NCBI GenBank assembly: GCA_019614645.1
Contig: JABWDB010000011.1
Coordinates: forward strand, 2,219,501 to 2,283,500
Direction of reading: 5' to 3'
Source of the DNA: Stratiolaelaps scimitus
Taxonomy: Eukaryota > Arthropoda > Arachnida > Mesostigmata > Laelapidae
Length of the DNA stretch: 64,000 nucleotides
How positions within the stretch are numbered: position 1 is the first letter of the stretch; every line of letters starts with the position of its first letter. Below the pieces are notes generated by a model, which did no database searches, was not told the DNA's origin, and saw only the letters and a program-made list of their open reading frames with translations. Below, one piece after another: positions 34,381-45,929 of the stretch. The position numbers and the translations under genes were made by a program.

Positions 34381-35111
34381 TTACGTATCACGAGAGCAGA
34401 CTGCACGGCATTTTAAAAATATCTTCATTAATCTATATTTAGACTTATGACGTACAGAAACAAATCTACATCGCTTCAAGCTGAATCATAACTCGCTTTC
34501 CTCGCGTCTTCTCCAACTCTATAACCTCTATTGATTCTGCTTGTAAAGCTGAATATACAAAACAAGTCGACCCACTCATCCTGCAAGCCAATCAGCTTGC
34601 CACGACTTAGCTTACGATTGGATCTTCTCAGCAAATGGACCGTTGAGTTTTGGAGAGCAAGTGCATCATCCTTCTTTTTAGTGAGAAAGTTCGGCGCCCA
34701 AAACCACCGTTTCAACTAGGATTCAAACCACTTCTTAAAATGACTGTTGCATTTGGCTGAGTTCAAGCGTCAAACGGGATGTCGCCAAGGGGTGGCGGGA
34801 GGGGGAGGCTCCCCCTCAGGGGTTTGACGTAATACCAAAGCAGTTCGATCATACAGTTATAAAATCAGTAGTTGCTTTCAGACTGGAGATTGACGACATG
34901 CATGAGAAGCCAAAGTACAATAAAATATATTTACATTTGCAATAAAAGATCTGTTCGAGCAATATAGTTACTGCAAATGAATTTGATGTATCTAACACTC
35001 TGTTAATTAGCAGATTTCACATAAGCCACGCAATCACTTAGTTTTGGGCGTGATTTTAAATTCAGAAACCTAAGATAACTTCAAGATGGTTTAGATCTTT
35101 AAAAAGTTCGT

Positions 35112-35127
35112 GGCCCTGAAAAGGGCG
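35112..35127 (-). other. Histone 3' stem-loop of the H4-like pseudogene
   Basis: On the minus strand, CGCCCTTTTCAGGGCC differs from the functional stem-loops by one terminal base. An AGATCTAA downstream element is also present. Confidence 0.75.
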
Positions 35128-35168
35128 AAAGTCAAAATGCTTTTAATGGTTGAAGGGAAGCTGACTTC

Positions 35169-35423
35169 TTAACCTCCGAAACCGTAGAGGGTATGTTCCT
35201 GTCTCTGGAGGGCATAGACAACGTCCATGGCAGCGACGGTCTTCCCCTTAGCTTGCTCGGTATATGTGACGGCGTCACTGATGACGTTCTCAAGGAACAC
35301 CTTGAGGGCACCTTGACGGGTGGCGGGGTTGGTGATACACTGGATGTTGTCACGAAGGACCTTTCGGTGACGCTTGGCGCCTCCCTTTTCGAGTCCCTTG
35401 CCTCCTTTGCAGCGTCCAGACAT
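35169..35423 (-). pseudogene. Histone H4-like ORF with in-frame 19-codon deletion
   Basis: An open frame of 84 codons instead of 103. It starts [14 protein letters not shown] and ends TLYGFGG. The segment spanning [19 protein letters not shown], the first part of the histone fold, is missing without loss of frame. There are further substitutions at normally invariant sites (G4C, G11E, K31N, R92Q). The H4 TATA region is replaced by a tRNA-Gln remnant. Without half the fold it cannot form a normal H3-H4 dimer. It is most likely a pseudogene that happens to remain open. Confidence 0.85.
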
Positions 35424-35489
35424 GATAATGTTCTTTTCAGCACCGAACGACTTGACCTGTCTCTTCAGCATGCCAGTCATAAAAATCGA

Positions 35490-35547
35490 GGCTCCACCGA
35501 GATGTGAACTCGGATTGGTGGACTTAGTTCCATTACATCATCGAACC
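35490..35547 (-). pseudogene. tRNA-Gln remnant
   Basis: Aligns with the intact tRNA-Gln at 40289-40360, including its 3' flank (GTCATAAAAATCGAG), but with an internal deletion and many changes. The cloverleaf cannot form. Confidence 0.7.
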
Positions 35548-35554
35548 GAGCACT

Positions 35555-35626
35555 CTCCGATGCCGGGAATCGAACCCGGGCCGCCTGGGTGAAAGCCAGG
35601 AATCCTAGCCACTAGACCACATCGGA
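35555..35626 (-). tRNA. tRNA-Glu (UUC)
   Basis: The minus strand folds fully: acceptor TCCGATG/CATCGGA, anticodon stem CCTGG/CCAGG with loop CTTTCAC (anticodon TTC), T arm CCGGGTTCGATTCCCGG, and length 72 with discriminator G. The A and B boxes are intact. It lies in the spacer of the histone array, beside a decayed tRNA-Gln. Confidence 0.95.
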
Positions 35627-35904
35627 TCATGGCAACAACTTGTCTTAAACAAACATTATGGAAATATAATTATTATATCCTACCGAAATTAGCTGGGTTA
35701 AAATACTGATTTTGGGATAATGAGGACTATGTCGGACAATAGGCGACAGGTGATATTGTGCCTAGACATTTACGTCTTCATGGGCCTATGTGATGCGGTT
35801 CCTTACAGCACGGGTTAAGTGCCGACAGCGGGTCAGTCCCGGTACTATTTTTAGACACATATCGTATTCAATGCATTGAGTGATTTAATCTTTCTGAAAT
35901 TGGT

Positions 35905-35920
35905 GGCCCTGAAAAGGGCC
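35905..35920 (-). other. Histone mRNA 3' stem-loop, H2B unit 1
   Basis: GGCCCTTTTCAGGGCC on the minus strand. A downstream AGATTAAA begins after a 13-nt gap. Confidence 0.95.
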
Positions 35921-35948
35921 GTTTTTTTCGGTGATGAAGCGAAGATGT

Positions 35949-36323
35949 TTACTTCGACGAGGTGTACTTGGTCACAGCCTTGGTGCCCTCAGACACGGCG
36001 TGCTTGGCCAACTCGCCAGGAAGCAGCAGCCTGACGGCGGTCTGGACCTCCCGGGAGGTGATGGTCGACCTCTTGTTGTAGTGTGAGAGACGTGAAGCCT
36101 CAGCGGCGATTCTCTCGAAGATGTCGTTCACGAACGAGTTCATGATCGACATGGCCTTAGATGAGATACCGGTGTCTGGGTGGACCTGCTTCAGGACCTT
36201 GTAGATGTAGATCGAGAAGGACTCCTTCCTCCTGCGCTTCTTCTTCTTCTTGTCCGTAGCACGGACGTTCTTCTGGGCCTTTCCGGCCTTCTTCACAGCC
36301 TTTCCTGACGGTGCGGGCGGCAT
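35949..36323 (-). CDS. Histone H2B, unit 1
   Basis: Core nucleosomal histone of 124 aa that pairs with H2A. A basic N-terminal tail ([16 protein letters not shown], then a [11 protein letters not shown] stretch) precedes a complete histone fold ([16 protein letters not shown] through [21 protein letters not shown]). Intronless and divergent from H2A, with a shared promoter of 206 bp. Its TATA element (minus-strand TATAAAT) lies at 36372-36378. The mRNA ends at the stem-loop 35905-35920. Protein identical to units 2 and 3. Confidence 0.98.
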   Translation of the reverse strand: MPPAPSGKAVKKAGKAQKNVRATDKKKKKRRRKESFSIYIYKVLKQVHPDTGISSKAMSIMNSFVNDIFERIAAEASRLSHYNKRSTITSREVQTAVRLLLPGELAKHAVSEGTKAVTKYTSSK

Positions 36324-36529
36324 GATTTCGGCGATGAAACCAAGTGATCTGTCTCATCGGCGTCGCACCCATTTATAGCCAGCTCGGGACGGTACTTTAG
36401 CGCCAAATTCTGAGCACCCGCCCACTGGGAGAGGGGCTTCAGGCAGCTAGAGCCAGCCTCAAACCTATATAGAGCCTCTTGGTTGAAGTGAGTTCTTGCT
36501 CGTACACGCGTACTCAACTCAACGACATC
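36324..36529. promoter_or_regulatory. Divergent H2B-H2A promoter, unit 1
   Basis: Contains a TATA box for each gene (minus-strand TATAAAT at 36372-36378; plus-strand TATATAG near 36467-36473) and, between them, GCGCCAAA at 36400-36407, the inverse of the E2F-type TTTGGCGC. The same arrangement occurs in units 2 and 3. Confidence 0.8.
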
Positions 36530-36907
36530 ATGTCCGGACGCGGAAAGGGAGGAAAGTCGAAGACGAAGGCTAAGACCAGGTCTTCCAGGGCGGGACTTCA
36601 ATTCCCCGTAGGCCGTATCCACCGTCTGCTTCGCAAGGGCAACTACGCCGAGCGTGTGGGAGCTGGTGCCCCAGTGTACCTTGCTGCCGTCTTGGAGTAC
36701 CTTGCCGCTGAAGTTCTCGAGTTGGCTGGCAATGCCGCTCGTGACAACAAAAAGACTAGGATCATTCCCCGTCACCTTCAGTTGGCCATCCGTAACGACG
36801 AGGAGTTGAACAAACTTCTCTCTGGAGTTACCATCGCTCAGGGTGGTGTGTTGCCGAACATCCAGGCTGTCCTTCTACCCAAGAAGACCGAGAAGGCCCA
36901 GGCCTAA
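36530..36907 (+). CDS. Histone H2A, unit 1
   Basis: Core histone of 125 aa. [20 protein letters not shown] starts the tail, followed by the fold and acidic patch ([25 protein letters not shown]) and the C-terminus KKTEKAQA. It has no SQ motif of the H2A.X type and no H2A.Z features, so it is a canonical replication-dependent H2A. An upstream in-frame ATG at 36479 would add 17 residues, but the family start is at 36530. Stem-loop at 36936-36951. Confidence 0.98.
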   Translation: MSGRGKGGKSKTKAKTRSSRAGLQFPVGRIHRLLRKGNYAERVGAGAPVYLAAVLEYLAAEVLELAGNAARDNKKTRIIPRHLQLAIRNDEELNKLLSGVTIAQGGVLPNIQAVLLPKKTEKAQA

Positions 36908-36935
36908 GACACTCGAGTCTGCTTGTAAAAAAAAC

Positions 36936-36951
36936 GGCCCTTTTCAGGGCC
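36936..36951 (+). other. Histone mRNA 3' stem-loop, H2A unit 1
   Basis: GGCCCTTTTCAGGGCC, then a 13-nt gap and AGATCAAA at 36965-36972. Confidence 0.95.
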
Positions 36952-36959
36952 ACCACATA

Positions 36960-37800
36960 TTACAAGATCAAACACTAATAGCATTGTTTATTATTTATAT
37001 TAGTCATACATAGTGCATGTCAATGGTTATTATAACAAATCTACAGAAAATCTTGTTTAAGGTTCGTATGCATCATCATATCACACACGAAAAGATAATT
37101 TGTTTTTCAACACAGGTTCATGCTGACAAGAATGGTAGTTTACCCGTTTCGACAATTTTTTAATTACTTAGCTAAGATGATTTAAAAAGCACAACGCAGC
37201 GAATTGTGACAACAGAAACTAAAAAAATATAGAAGAATTTACAATTCATTCAGCAGTTGATTCGTTCCCATTGCCTATGAGGGTATGAGTTAACTATTAA
37301 TCTATATGTCCAACTCAGTTTGCGATTGAGATTTCGGTAAGAGGGGAGTCGAGTTTCGGCGGGCAGTTGGGCCCTTCGGTCATTGAATCAGAAAATTTGG
37401 CGCGCAAAAGGGCTCCTTATTTTTCTCCGCACCGTTCGACTCAAACCGACCGTTAGTTAATCTGACAGTTGAATCTGTGCATTCTTAATACAATTATAAT
37501 TTAGCTGGTACTATAATAATAGAAAAATATATTTTGCAACAGCAGAGATTTTGGGAGGCAATTCTAGAGACACTGTTGGTTATTTTTAGTTTGAAGCAGG
37601 CAAAGACAATATTGCCTTGGAATCGGTCACACAAAAAACTTTCACTTCTGTAAAACTTAGTTTGAAACTGGATTCTCGGTAACGGTTAGATCAGCAGATC
37701 TTAGTTCTCGTAGCCATTCTGAATTCGTACTAAATTACAACAGTTGGCATATTTTTCGAATAGCATTTGATTAGTTACAGGTTGCTTCAAAGCGGGTTAG
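36960..37800. other. H2A-H4 spacer, unit 1, with E2F-type site
   Basis: The spacer between the convergent 3' ends of H2A and H4 has no ORF of note. A block at about 37320-37500 is almost unchanged in all three units and holds TTTGGCGCGCAAAA at 37396-37409. Unlike units 2 and 3, this spacer lacks the SINE-like insertion; the empty site is near 37580-37590. Confidence 0.7.
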
Positions 37801-37817
37801 ATCTTTCAATAGTTGGT

Positions 37818-37833
37818 GGCCCTGAAAAGGGCC
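37818..37833 (-). other. Histone mRNA 3' stem-loop, H4 unit 1
   Basis: GGCCCTTTTCAGGGCC on the minus strand. AGATCTAA follows after 13 nt. Confidence 0.95.
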
Positions 37834-37886
37834 GTTTTTTTTGCAGAAGTTACAAATCTTTTGCTGGTTGAAAACAGGCTGAGTTC

Positions 37887-38240
<354 letters not shown>

Positions 38241-38391
38241 TCAGAAGGCCACTCTTATAAGCCTCGAAGGCACCCGCATGTGCTGGCGAGCCTATTTCAC
38301 CCTCTCCCCACGGCGCTTAGACAATCGCTAACTCAAGGAGTTTCAGTTTCGGAGCAAGCCGCTAGGTGGCGCTTCCGTGGTTGCCCGCTAG

Positions 38392-38868
<477 letters not shown>

Positions 38869-38898
38869 AAAGCTACGAAGCCAATATTTGAAAAAAAC

Positions 38899-38914
38899 GG
38901 CCCTTTTCAGGGCC
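38899..38914 (+). other. Histone mRNA 3' stem-loop, H3 unit 1
   Basis: GGCCCTTTTCAGGGCC, then a 13-nt gap and AGATCAAA at 38928-38935. Confidence 0.95.
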
Positions 38915-39544
38915 ACCTACCTCTATGAGATCAAACATTCTAGGCAATGCAACTAGCAATATATTAAGCAATAATATACACGGGTCACACCAATATAGAA
39001 AGTACATTTAGATTGGGCTCAAATGTTTCGTAAATATACGATATCTCCATATAACAGATTCATTAAAAAGAGACGTTGGTCTCCGACCTACAGCGTATAT
39101 CCCCATGAGTTCAACCTAGTCGCAGCTCAGCAAGCTACGAACCTGACCTTCCTAAAGCGGTTCACTATCGTACATTCTGAGTGTCTAATCTCAATGTCAT
39201 TATATTTAATGCCATCTGTTCGTGGCATATAATGAATATCATCGCATTTCCAATGATTCTCTTTCATCCGATTGGTCCTTAAAACGGTGTGAGCTAGAAT
39301 CTTTGTAGCATTTTGATTTTAAGAAAGTGTACAGATGTGTCAGGAATAAGTGTTGTATAATGACAACAACAGTGCTTCAAAAACAATGTTTCCACAAGAT
39401 AGCTTGTCTTCACAAGCTAAAATTGCTTCATGGCTCTCACAGGCTATTGTTCCCAAATACTCGATTATTCTCTTAGCCTGCAAGGGGTTATGCAGCTTGG
39501 GAACGGTTATTATTTAATTTGTTAGTTGAAAGTAATGAACTTGG

Positions 39545-39670
39545 ATCATGGCTTCAAAGTCCAGGGTGGTAACCGTTACACCATGTGACCAAACGTAACT
39601 CTGATGCCGGGAATTGATCCCCAGTTGCCTACCTTAGGCGAACCCAAGTATTCCTAGCATGCACCTGGGC
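39545..39670 (-). pseudogene. Decayed tRNA-Gln / tRNA-Glu pair
   Basis: Fragments of both tRNAs occur in the order seen at 40289-40435: CTTCAAAGTCCAGGGTGGTAACC resembles the Gln anticodon arm, and GATGCCGGGAATTGATCCCC resembles the Glu T arm. Both have lost pairing. Confidence 0.6.
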
Positions 39671-40068
39671 TAACAACTACGATGATGGAAATATCACCCT
39701 TAACTGTACCACCCCTTTTGGTTAATAAAGGTGTATTTGTATTGTATTGTTATCTAATACATGCATTGCAAGTTACACCTATCGATTAAAATATACCCAT
39801 CTCCTCCTAGAACACCTCCGAGTACATTCAATGCCTATATACACTAATAGGCTGGGACCATGCAGTTTTTTTTGGTTAAAATAGGTTAATGAGAGGTCTA
39901 CAAGGCGGTAACTGTAACAGAACGCCATAGTAACGGGATTCGTGCAGAAATGCAATAGGACAAATTAATTATTGTGGTTCCAATAAGGTGAATGTGTGGC
40001 GTAAGCCACACCGTCCCAGTACTTATTAGAGTTTCTAAATGTATTACAATAATATCATTTATATTTAT

Positions 40069-40225
40069 TCAAGCATACAATAGTTAGGAATTATTTCTAG
40101 GGATTATTGGGTGGGGGGATTAGCTGGGACCTGGGCTGAGGCCGACATTGTCCCGAGGAAGGCGATGGCATTGCCTCTCTTCACAGAGAGGGACAGGCGT
40201 TGCAGAAGGACGTTGAAGGCGTTTG
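40069..40225 (+). mobile_element. MITE-like repeat (family B), 5' part
   Basis: Starts CAAGCATACAATAGTTAGGA and shares GCCGACATTGTCCCGAGGAA and GAGGGACAGGCGTT with the copies at 51777 and 55219. The right terminal repeat is not evident. Confidence 0.7.
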
Positions 40226-40288
40226 ATTATATTACAATAATATAATAATTCAGCATGAGTGATTAAATTAAGAATGTCATAAAAATCG

Positions 40289-40360
40289 AGGTTCCACCGA
40301 GATTCGAACTCGGATCGCTGGACTCAAAGTCCAGAGTGCTAACCATTACACCATGGAACC
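40289..40360 (-). tRNA. tRNA-Gln (UUG)
   Basis: The minus strand folds completely: acceptor GGTTCCA/TGGAACC, anticodon stem CTGGA/TCCAG with loop CTTTGAG (anticodon TTG), and T arm CCGAGTTCGAATCTCGG. Length 72. It lies just before unit 2 of the histone array. Confidence 0.93.
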
Positions 40361-40365
40361 AATGA

Positions 40366-40432
40366 ACCACCCAGAATCAAACCCGGGCCGCCTGAGTAAA
40401 GGCCAAGAATCCTATCCACTAGACCACATCGT
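40366..40432 (-). pseudogene. tRNA-Glu pseudogene
   Basis: Follows the intact tRNA-Gln by five bases. It keeps the general sequence of tRNA-Glu (35555-35626), but the acceptor stem, anticodon loop (CTTTACT) and T arm carry mismatches. Confidence 0.75.
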
Positions 40433-40701
40433 ACCACGTGAACAACTCGCCTGACACCACAATTATGGACATGTTGTTTTTATCTCGTAGCGAAATTAGC
40501 TAGATTAAAGCAATTATTTTCGGACTAGTCTTGAAATCGTGGAAAGGTGATATTGAGTCTGGATGTTCATCGGTTTCAAGCGCATATGTGATGCGGTTCC
40601 TACAGCACGGGTTAGTTGCCGACAGCGGCTCAGGTCCGGTACTATTTTTAAACACGTATTGTATTCAATGCATTGAGTGATTTAATCTTTCTGAAATTGG
40701 T

Positions 40702-40717
40702 GGCCCTGAAAAGGGCC
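40702..40717 (-). other. Histone mRNA 3' stem-loop, H2B unit 2
   Basis: GGCCCTTTTCAGGGCC on the minus strand. Confidence 0.95.
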
Positions 40718-40745
40718 GTTTTTTTCGGTGACGAAGCGGTGATGT

Positions 40746-41120
40746 TTACTTCGACGAGGTGTACTTGGTCACAGCCTTGGTGCCCTCAGACACGGCGTGC
40801 TTGGCCAACTCGCCAGGAAGCAGCAGCCTGACGGCGGTCTGGACCTCCCGGGAGGTGATGGTCGACCTCTTGTTGTAGTGTGAGAGACGTGAAGCCTCAG
40901 CGGCGATTCTCTCGAAGATGTCGTTCACGAACGAGTTCATGATCGACATGGCCTTAGATGAGATACCGGTGTCTGGGTGGACCTGCTTCAGGACCTTGTA
41001 GATGTAGATCGAGAAGGACTCCTTCCTCCTGCGCTTCTTCTTCTTCTTGTCCGTAGCACGGACGTTCTTCTGGGCCTTTCCGGCCTTCTTCACAGCCTTT
41101 CCTGATGGTGCGGGCGGCAT
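40746..41120 (-). CDS. Histone H2B, unit 2
   Basis: 124 aa, identical in protein sequence to the unit 1 and unit 3 copies; nucleotide changes are silent. It shares a divergent promoter with H2A (41121-41326). Confidence 0.98.
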   Translation of the reverse strand: MPPAPSGKAVKKAGKAQKNVRATDKKKKKRRRKESFSIYIYKVLKQVHPDTGISSKAMSIMNSFVNDIFERIAAEASRLSHYNKRSTITSREVQTAVRLLLPGELAKHAVSEGTKAVTKYTSSK

Positions 41121-41326
41121 GATTTCGGCGATGAAACCAAGTGATCTGTCTCATCGGCGTCGCACCCATTTATAGCCAGCTCGGGACGGTACTTTAGCGC
41201 CAAATTCTGAGCGCCCGCCCATTGGGAGAGGGGCTTCAGGCAGCTAGAGCCAGCCTCAAACCTATATAGAGCCCCTTGGTTGAGGCGAGTTCTTACTCGT
41301 ACACGCGTACTCAACTCAACGACATC
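41121..41326. promoter_or_regulatory. Divergent H2B-H2A promoter, unit 2
   Basis: Same layout as unit 1: two TATA elements facing outward with an intervening GCGCCAAA (inverse E2F-type) site. Confidence 0.8.
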
Positions 41327-41704
41327 ATGTCCGGACGCGGAAAGGGAGGAAAGTCGAAGACGAAGGCTAAGACCAGGTCTTCCAGGGCGGGACTTCAATT
41401 CCCCGTGGGCCGTATCCACCGTCTGCTTCGCAAGGGCAACTACGCCGAACGTGTGGGAGCTGGTGCCCCAGTGTACCTTGCTGCCGTCTTGGAGTACCTT
41501 GCCGCCGAAGTTCTCGAGTTGGCTGGCAATGCCGCTCGTGACAACAAAAAGACTAGGATCATTCCCCGTCACCTTCAGTTGGCCATCCGTAACGACGAGG
41601 AGTTGAACAAACTTCTCTCTGGAGTTACCATCGCTCAGGGTGGTGTGTTGCCTAACATCCAGGCTGTCCTTCTCCCCAAGAAGACCGAGAAGGCCCAGGC
41701 CTAA
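41327..41704 (+). CDS. Histone H2A, unit 2
   Basis: 125 aa, same protein as unit 1. The start MSGRGKGG was chosen over an upstream in-frame ATG at 41276. Stem-loop at 41733-41748. Confidence 0.98.
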   Translation: MSGRGKGGKSKTKAKTRSSRAGLQFPVGRIHRLLRKGNYAERVGAGAPVYLAAVLEYLAAEVLELAGNAARDNKKTRIIPRHLQLAIRNDEELNKLLSGVTIAQGGVLPNIQAVLLPKKTEKAQA

Positions 41705-41732
41705 GACACTCGAGTCTGCTTGTAAAAAAAAC

Positions 41733-41748
41733 GGCCCTTTTCAGGGCC
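41733..41748 (+). other. Histone mRNA 3' stem-loop, H2A unit 2
   Basis: GGCCCTTTTCAGGGCC. Confidence 0.95.
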
Positions 41749-42196
41749 ACCACGTATTACAAGATCAAACACTAACAGCATTGTTTATTATTTATATTAA
41801 TCTATACGTAGTGCATGTCAATGCGTATTAGAACAAATCTACAAGAAATATTGGTTAAGGTTCATATGCATCATCATATCACACATGAAAAGATAATTTG
41901 TTTTTCAACACAGGTTCATCCTGACAAAAATGACTAGCTTGCCCGTTTCGACTATTTTTTCTAATTATTTGGCTAAGATGATTCAAAAAGCACAACGCAG
42001 CGAATTGTGAAAGCAGAAACTAAAAAAATATAGAAGCATTAACCATTATTTCAGCAGTTGATACGTTCCCATTGCCTATGAGGGTATGAGTTAACTATTA
42101 ATCTATATGTCCAACTCAGTTTGCGATTGAGATTTCGGTAAGAGGGGAGTCGAGTTTCGGCGGGCAGTTGGGCCCTTCGGTCATTAAATCAGAAAA

Positions 42197-42210
42197 TTTG
42201 GCGCGCAAAA
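42197..42210. promoter_or_regulatory. E2F-type site in H2A-H4 spacer, unit 2
   Basis: TTTGGCGCGCAAAA, identical to 37396-37409 and 46801-46814. It holds overlapping E2F-like half sites on both strands. No gene start is known beside it. Confidence 0.5.
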
Positions 42211-42389
42211 GGGCGCCTTATTTTTCTCCGCACCGTTCGACTCAAACCGACCGTTAGTTAATCTGACAGTTGAATCTGTGCATTCTTAATACAATTATAA
42301 TTTTAGCTGGTACTATAATAGTGGAAACATATATTTTGCAACAGCAGAGATTTTAGGAGGCAATTCTAGAGACACTGTTGGTTATATTT

Positions 42390-42579
42390 AGTTTACGCTT
42401 ATGTTAGCTAAGCTCTAGGGAAGAGATAGACTCTCAACAGAGGATGGTTTTAGCAGGCAGAGGCGTTTTGTCATCCACGTCAACCCTGCACTGGATCGAC
42501 CCACTTTCATGAAGATTCGAATATCTCTGGTGGTGTCCGCGCATTTGAAGAAAATTTCCTTCTCTCAAAAAAAAAGTTT
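42390..42579 (+). mobile_element. SINE-like element copy 3 in histone spacer, unit 2
   Basis: A 180-bp insertion (42395-42574) ending in nine A and bounded by AGTTT on both sides (42390-42394 and 42575-42579). Unit 1 has the empty site with a single AGTTT. Related to the copies at 11975 and 15431. Near its 5' end is an A-box-like TAGCTAAGCTCTAGGG, and inside it a weak B-box-like GATTCGAATAT. Confidence 0.85.
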
Positions 42580-42829
42580 GAAGCTGGCTATAACAATATT
42601 GCCTTGTATATCGGTCACACAAGGAACTTTCACTTCTCGGGATTCTCGATAACTGTTAGATCAGCAGATCTTAGATAGTCCTCGTCACCATTCTGAATTC
42701 GTGTTGTGGGTCAGCTTGAAATGCACAAACCTTAAATTACCACATTTGGCATATTTTTCGAATACCATTTGATTAGTTGCGGGTTGCTTCAAAGCGGATT
42801 TGATCTTTCAATACTTGGTGGCCCTGAAA

Positions 42830-42845
42830 AGGGCCGTTTTTTTTT
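42830..42845 (-). other. Histone mRNA 3' stem-loop, H4 unit 2
   Basis: GGCCCTTTTCAGGGCC on the minus strand; AGATCAAA follows after 13 nt. Confidence 0.95.
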
Positions 42846-42889
42846 GCAAAAGTTATGAACCTTTTGATGGTTGAAAGCAGGCTGAGTTC

Positions 42890-43243
<354 letters not shown>

Positions 43244-43394
43244 TCAGCAGGCCACTCTTATAAGCCTCGAAGGCACCCGCATGTGCTGGCGAGCTTATTT
43301 CACCCTCTCCCCACGGCGCTTAGACAATAGCTAACTCAAGGAGTTTCAGTTTCGGAGCAGGCCGCTAGGTGGCGCTTCCGTGGTTGCCCGCTAG

Positions 43395-43871
<477 letters not shown>

Positions 43872-43901
43872 AAAGCTACGGAGCCAATATTTGAAAAAAA
43901 C

Positions 43902-43917
43902 GGCCCTTTTCAGGGCC
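43902..43917 (+). other. Histone mRNA 3' stem-loop, H3 unit 2
   Basis: GGCCCTTTTCAGGGCC. Confidence 0.95.
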
Positions 43918-44337
43918 ACCTACCTCTATGAGATCAAACATTCTAGGCAATGCAATGTATTAAGGAATAACATACACGGTTCACATCAATATAGAAAGTA
44001 CATTTAGATTTGGCTCAAATATTTCGGAAATATACGATATCTCTCTATATAATGTATTCATTAAAAAGAGACGTTGGTCTCCGACCTACAGCTTATATCC
44101 CCATGAGTTCAACCTAGTCGCAGCTCAGCAAGCTGCGAACCTGACTCTCCTAAAGCGGTTCACAATTGTACATTATGAGTGCCTAATCTCAATGTCATTA
44201 TATTTAAGGCCATCTGTTCATGGCATATAATGAATATCATTGCATTTCCACTGATTCTCTTTCATCCGATTGGTCCTTAAACCTTTGTGAATTAGAATCT
44301 TTGTAGCATTCTGATTATTAGAAGGTGTGCAGATGTA

Positions 44338-44961
44338 CAGCTCTGTAGAACATAGTGATCAGAAATCAAGTTACAGTTGTTGTTACTGAAAAGTTTCTGA
44401 AAACGTCAACTACGTTGGAAGAATAAATTGAACCTAAGCTAAAGTTAGGCTAATTATTTATTAGTAGATTCACAGCAAGGTGTAAATGAGCATCCTACGG
44501 CATTGAAAGGTGACAAACGCCGTGGTAGGCCCTGTAAAATTCTGCAGTTCGACAGGCCGAATGGACCAAATAGCAGGGTAGGGAACACCTTTAATAGGAT
44601 GACTTGTGGCCTAGCCTGTGCATGCACAATGCAGCAGTGCGTCGCGGCGTACGCGGTACATTGCTCGTTTGCAAATATACAGTGTCAATGATCTTGTCAA
44701 AAAGCTATTTCTGTTCTACGTGAAACAACACGTAAGGACTCATCCAAGGCTTTCTACTCTGATTGAAAAGTAGTGGTAAGATTGCACTGAACCTGCTATA
44801 TGTTTATTCATCATCAAAATTGTACTTGTCCCCTTCGAAGTAGTCTCCTCCGACTGCAAAGCCCCTGCGATACCTTTTTTTCCAGTCTTCGAAACATTTT
44901 ACAAAGGCCGATTGTGGTATCTGCTTTAGCTCCTTCCGCGATACAGCTTGAATTTCTCCAC
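44338..44961. repeat. Duplicated block, copy B, in inter-quartet spacer 2
   Basis: Near-identical to 33142-33772. It contains the C-terminal end of a mariner transposase on the minus strand at 44804-44940 (CFEDWKKRYRR, GGDYFEGD). The match stops exactly where tRNA-Glu remnant sequence begins. Confidence 0.92.
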
Positions 44962-44962
44962 A

Positions 44963-45029
44963 ACCACCCAGAATCAAACCCGGGCCACCTGAGTAAAGGC
45001 CAAGAATCCTATTCACTAGACCACATCGT
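44963..45029 (-). pseudogene. tRNA-Glu pseudogene
   Basis: Almost identical to the pseudogene at 40366-40432 and lacking the same pairs. The tRNA-Gln that should precede it has been replaced by the duplicated block. Confidence 0.75.
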
Positions 45030-45304
45030 ACCACGTGAACAACACGCCTGACGCCACAATTATGGATATGTTGTTTTTATCTCGTAGCGGAATTAGCTAG
45101 GTTAAAGCAATTATTTTCGGACTAGTCTTGAAATAGTGGAAAGGTGATATTGAGGTTGGATGTTCATCGGTTTCAAGCGCATATGTGATGCGGTTCGTTA
45201 CAGAACGGGTTAGGTGCCGTCAGCGGGTCAGGTCCGGTACTATTATATTTTTAGACACATATCGTATTCAATGCATTGAGTGATTTAATCTTTCTGAAAT
45301 TGGT

Positions 45305-45320
45305 GGCCCTGAAAAGGGCC
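45305..45320 (-). other. Histone mRNA 3' stem-loop, H2B unit 3
   Basis: GGCCCTTTTCAGGGCC on the minus strand. Confidence 0.95.
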
Positions 45321-45348
45321 GTTTTTTTCGGTGACGAAGCGGTGATGT

Positions 45349-45723
45349 TTACTTCGACGAGGTGTACTTGGTCACAGCCTTGGTGCCCTCAGACACGGCG
45401 TGCTTGGCCAACTCGCCAGGAAGCAGCAGCCTGACGGCGGTCTGGACCTCCCGGGAGGTGATGGTCGACCTCTTGTTGTAGTGTGAGAGACGTGAAGCCT
45501 CAGCGGCGATTCTCTCGAAGATGTCGTTCACGAACGAGTTCATGATCGACATGGCCTTAGATGAGATACCGGTGTCTGGGTGGACCTGCTTCAGGACCTT
45601 GTAGATGTAGATCGAGAAGGACTCCTTCCTCCTGCGCTTCTTCTTCTTCTTGTCCGTAGCACGGACGTTCTTCTGGGCCTTTCCGGCCTTCTTCACAGCC
45701 TTTCCTGACGGTGCGGGCGGCAT
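45349..45723 (-). CDS. Histone H2B, unit 3
   Basis: 124 aa, same protein as the other two units, divergent from H2A. Confidence 0.98.
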   Translation of the reverse strand: MPPAPSGKAVKKAGKAQKNVRATDKKKKKRRRKESFSIYIYKVLKQVHPDTGISSKAMSIMNSFVNDIFERIAAEASRLSHYNKRSTITSREVQTAVRLLLPGELAKHAVSEGTKAVTKYTSSK

Positions 45724-45929
45724 GATTTCGGCGATGAAACCAAGTGATCTGTCTCATCGGCGTCGCACCCATTTATAGCCAGCTCGGGACGGTACTTTAG
45801 CGCCAAATTCTGAGCGCCCGCCCATTGGGAGAGGGGCTTCAGGCAGCTAGAGCCAGCCTCAAACCTATATAGAGCCCCTTGGTTGAGGCGAGTTCTTACT
45901 CGTACACGCGTACTCAACTCAACGACATC
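45724..45929. promoter_or_regulatory. Divergent H2B-H2A promoter, unit 3
   Basis: Near-identical to the unit 2 promoter, with both TATA elements and GCGCCAAA. Confidence 0.8.

Larger units (their letters stand above)
38936..40288. other. Inter-quartet spacer 1
   Basis: The first 350 bases are shared with the spacers after units 2 and 3 (for example AGAGACGTTGGTCTCCGACC). A block at about 39754-39935 recurs at 48958-49130. Decayed tRNA-Gln and tRNA-Glu sequence lies at about 39545-39670, and a MITE-like repeat at 40069-40225. I see no coding gene. Confidence 0.7.

Noticed and set aside
36157..36372. 71-codon frame overlapping H2B in all three units
   Set aside because: It is an alternate frame of the H2B tail (Glu-rich reading of Lys codons), repeated only because the histone genes are repeated.
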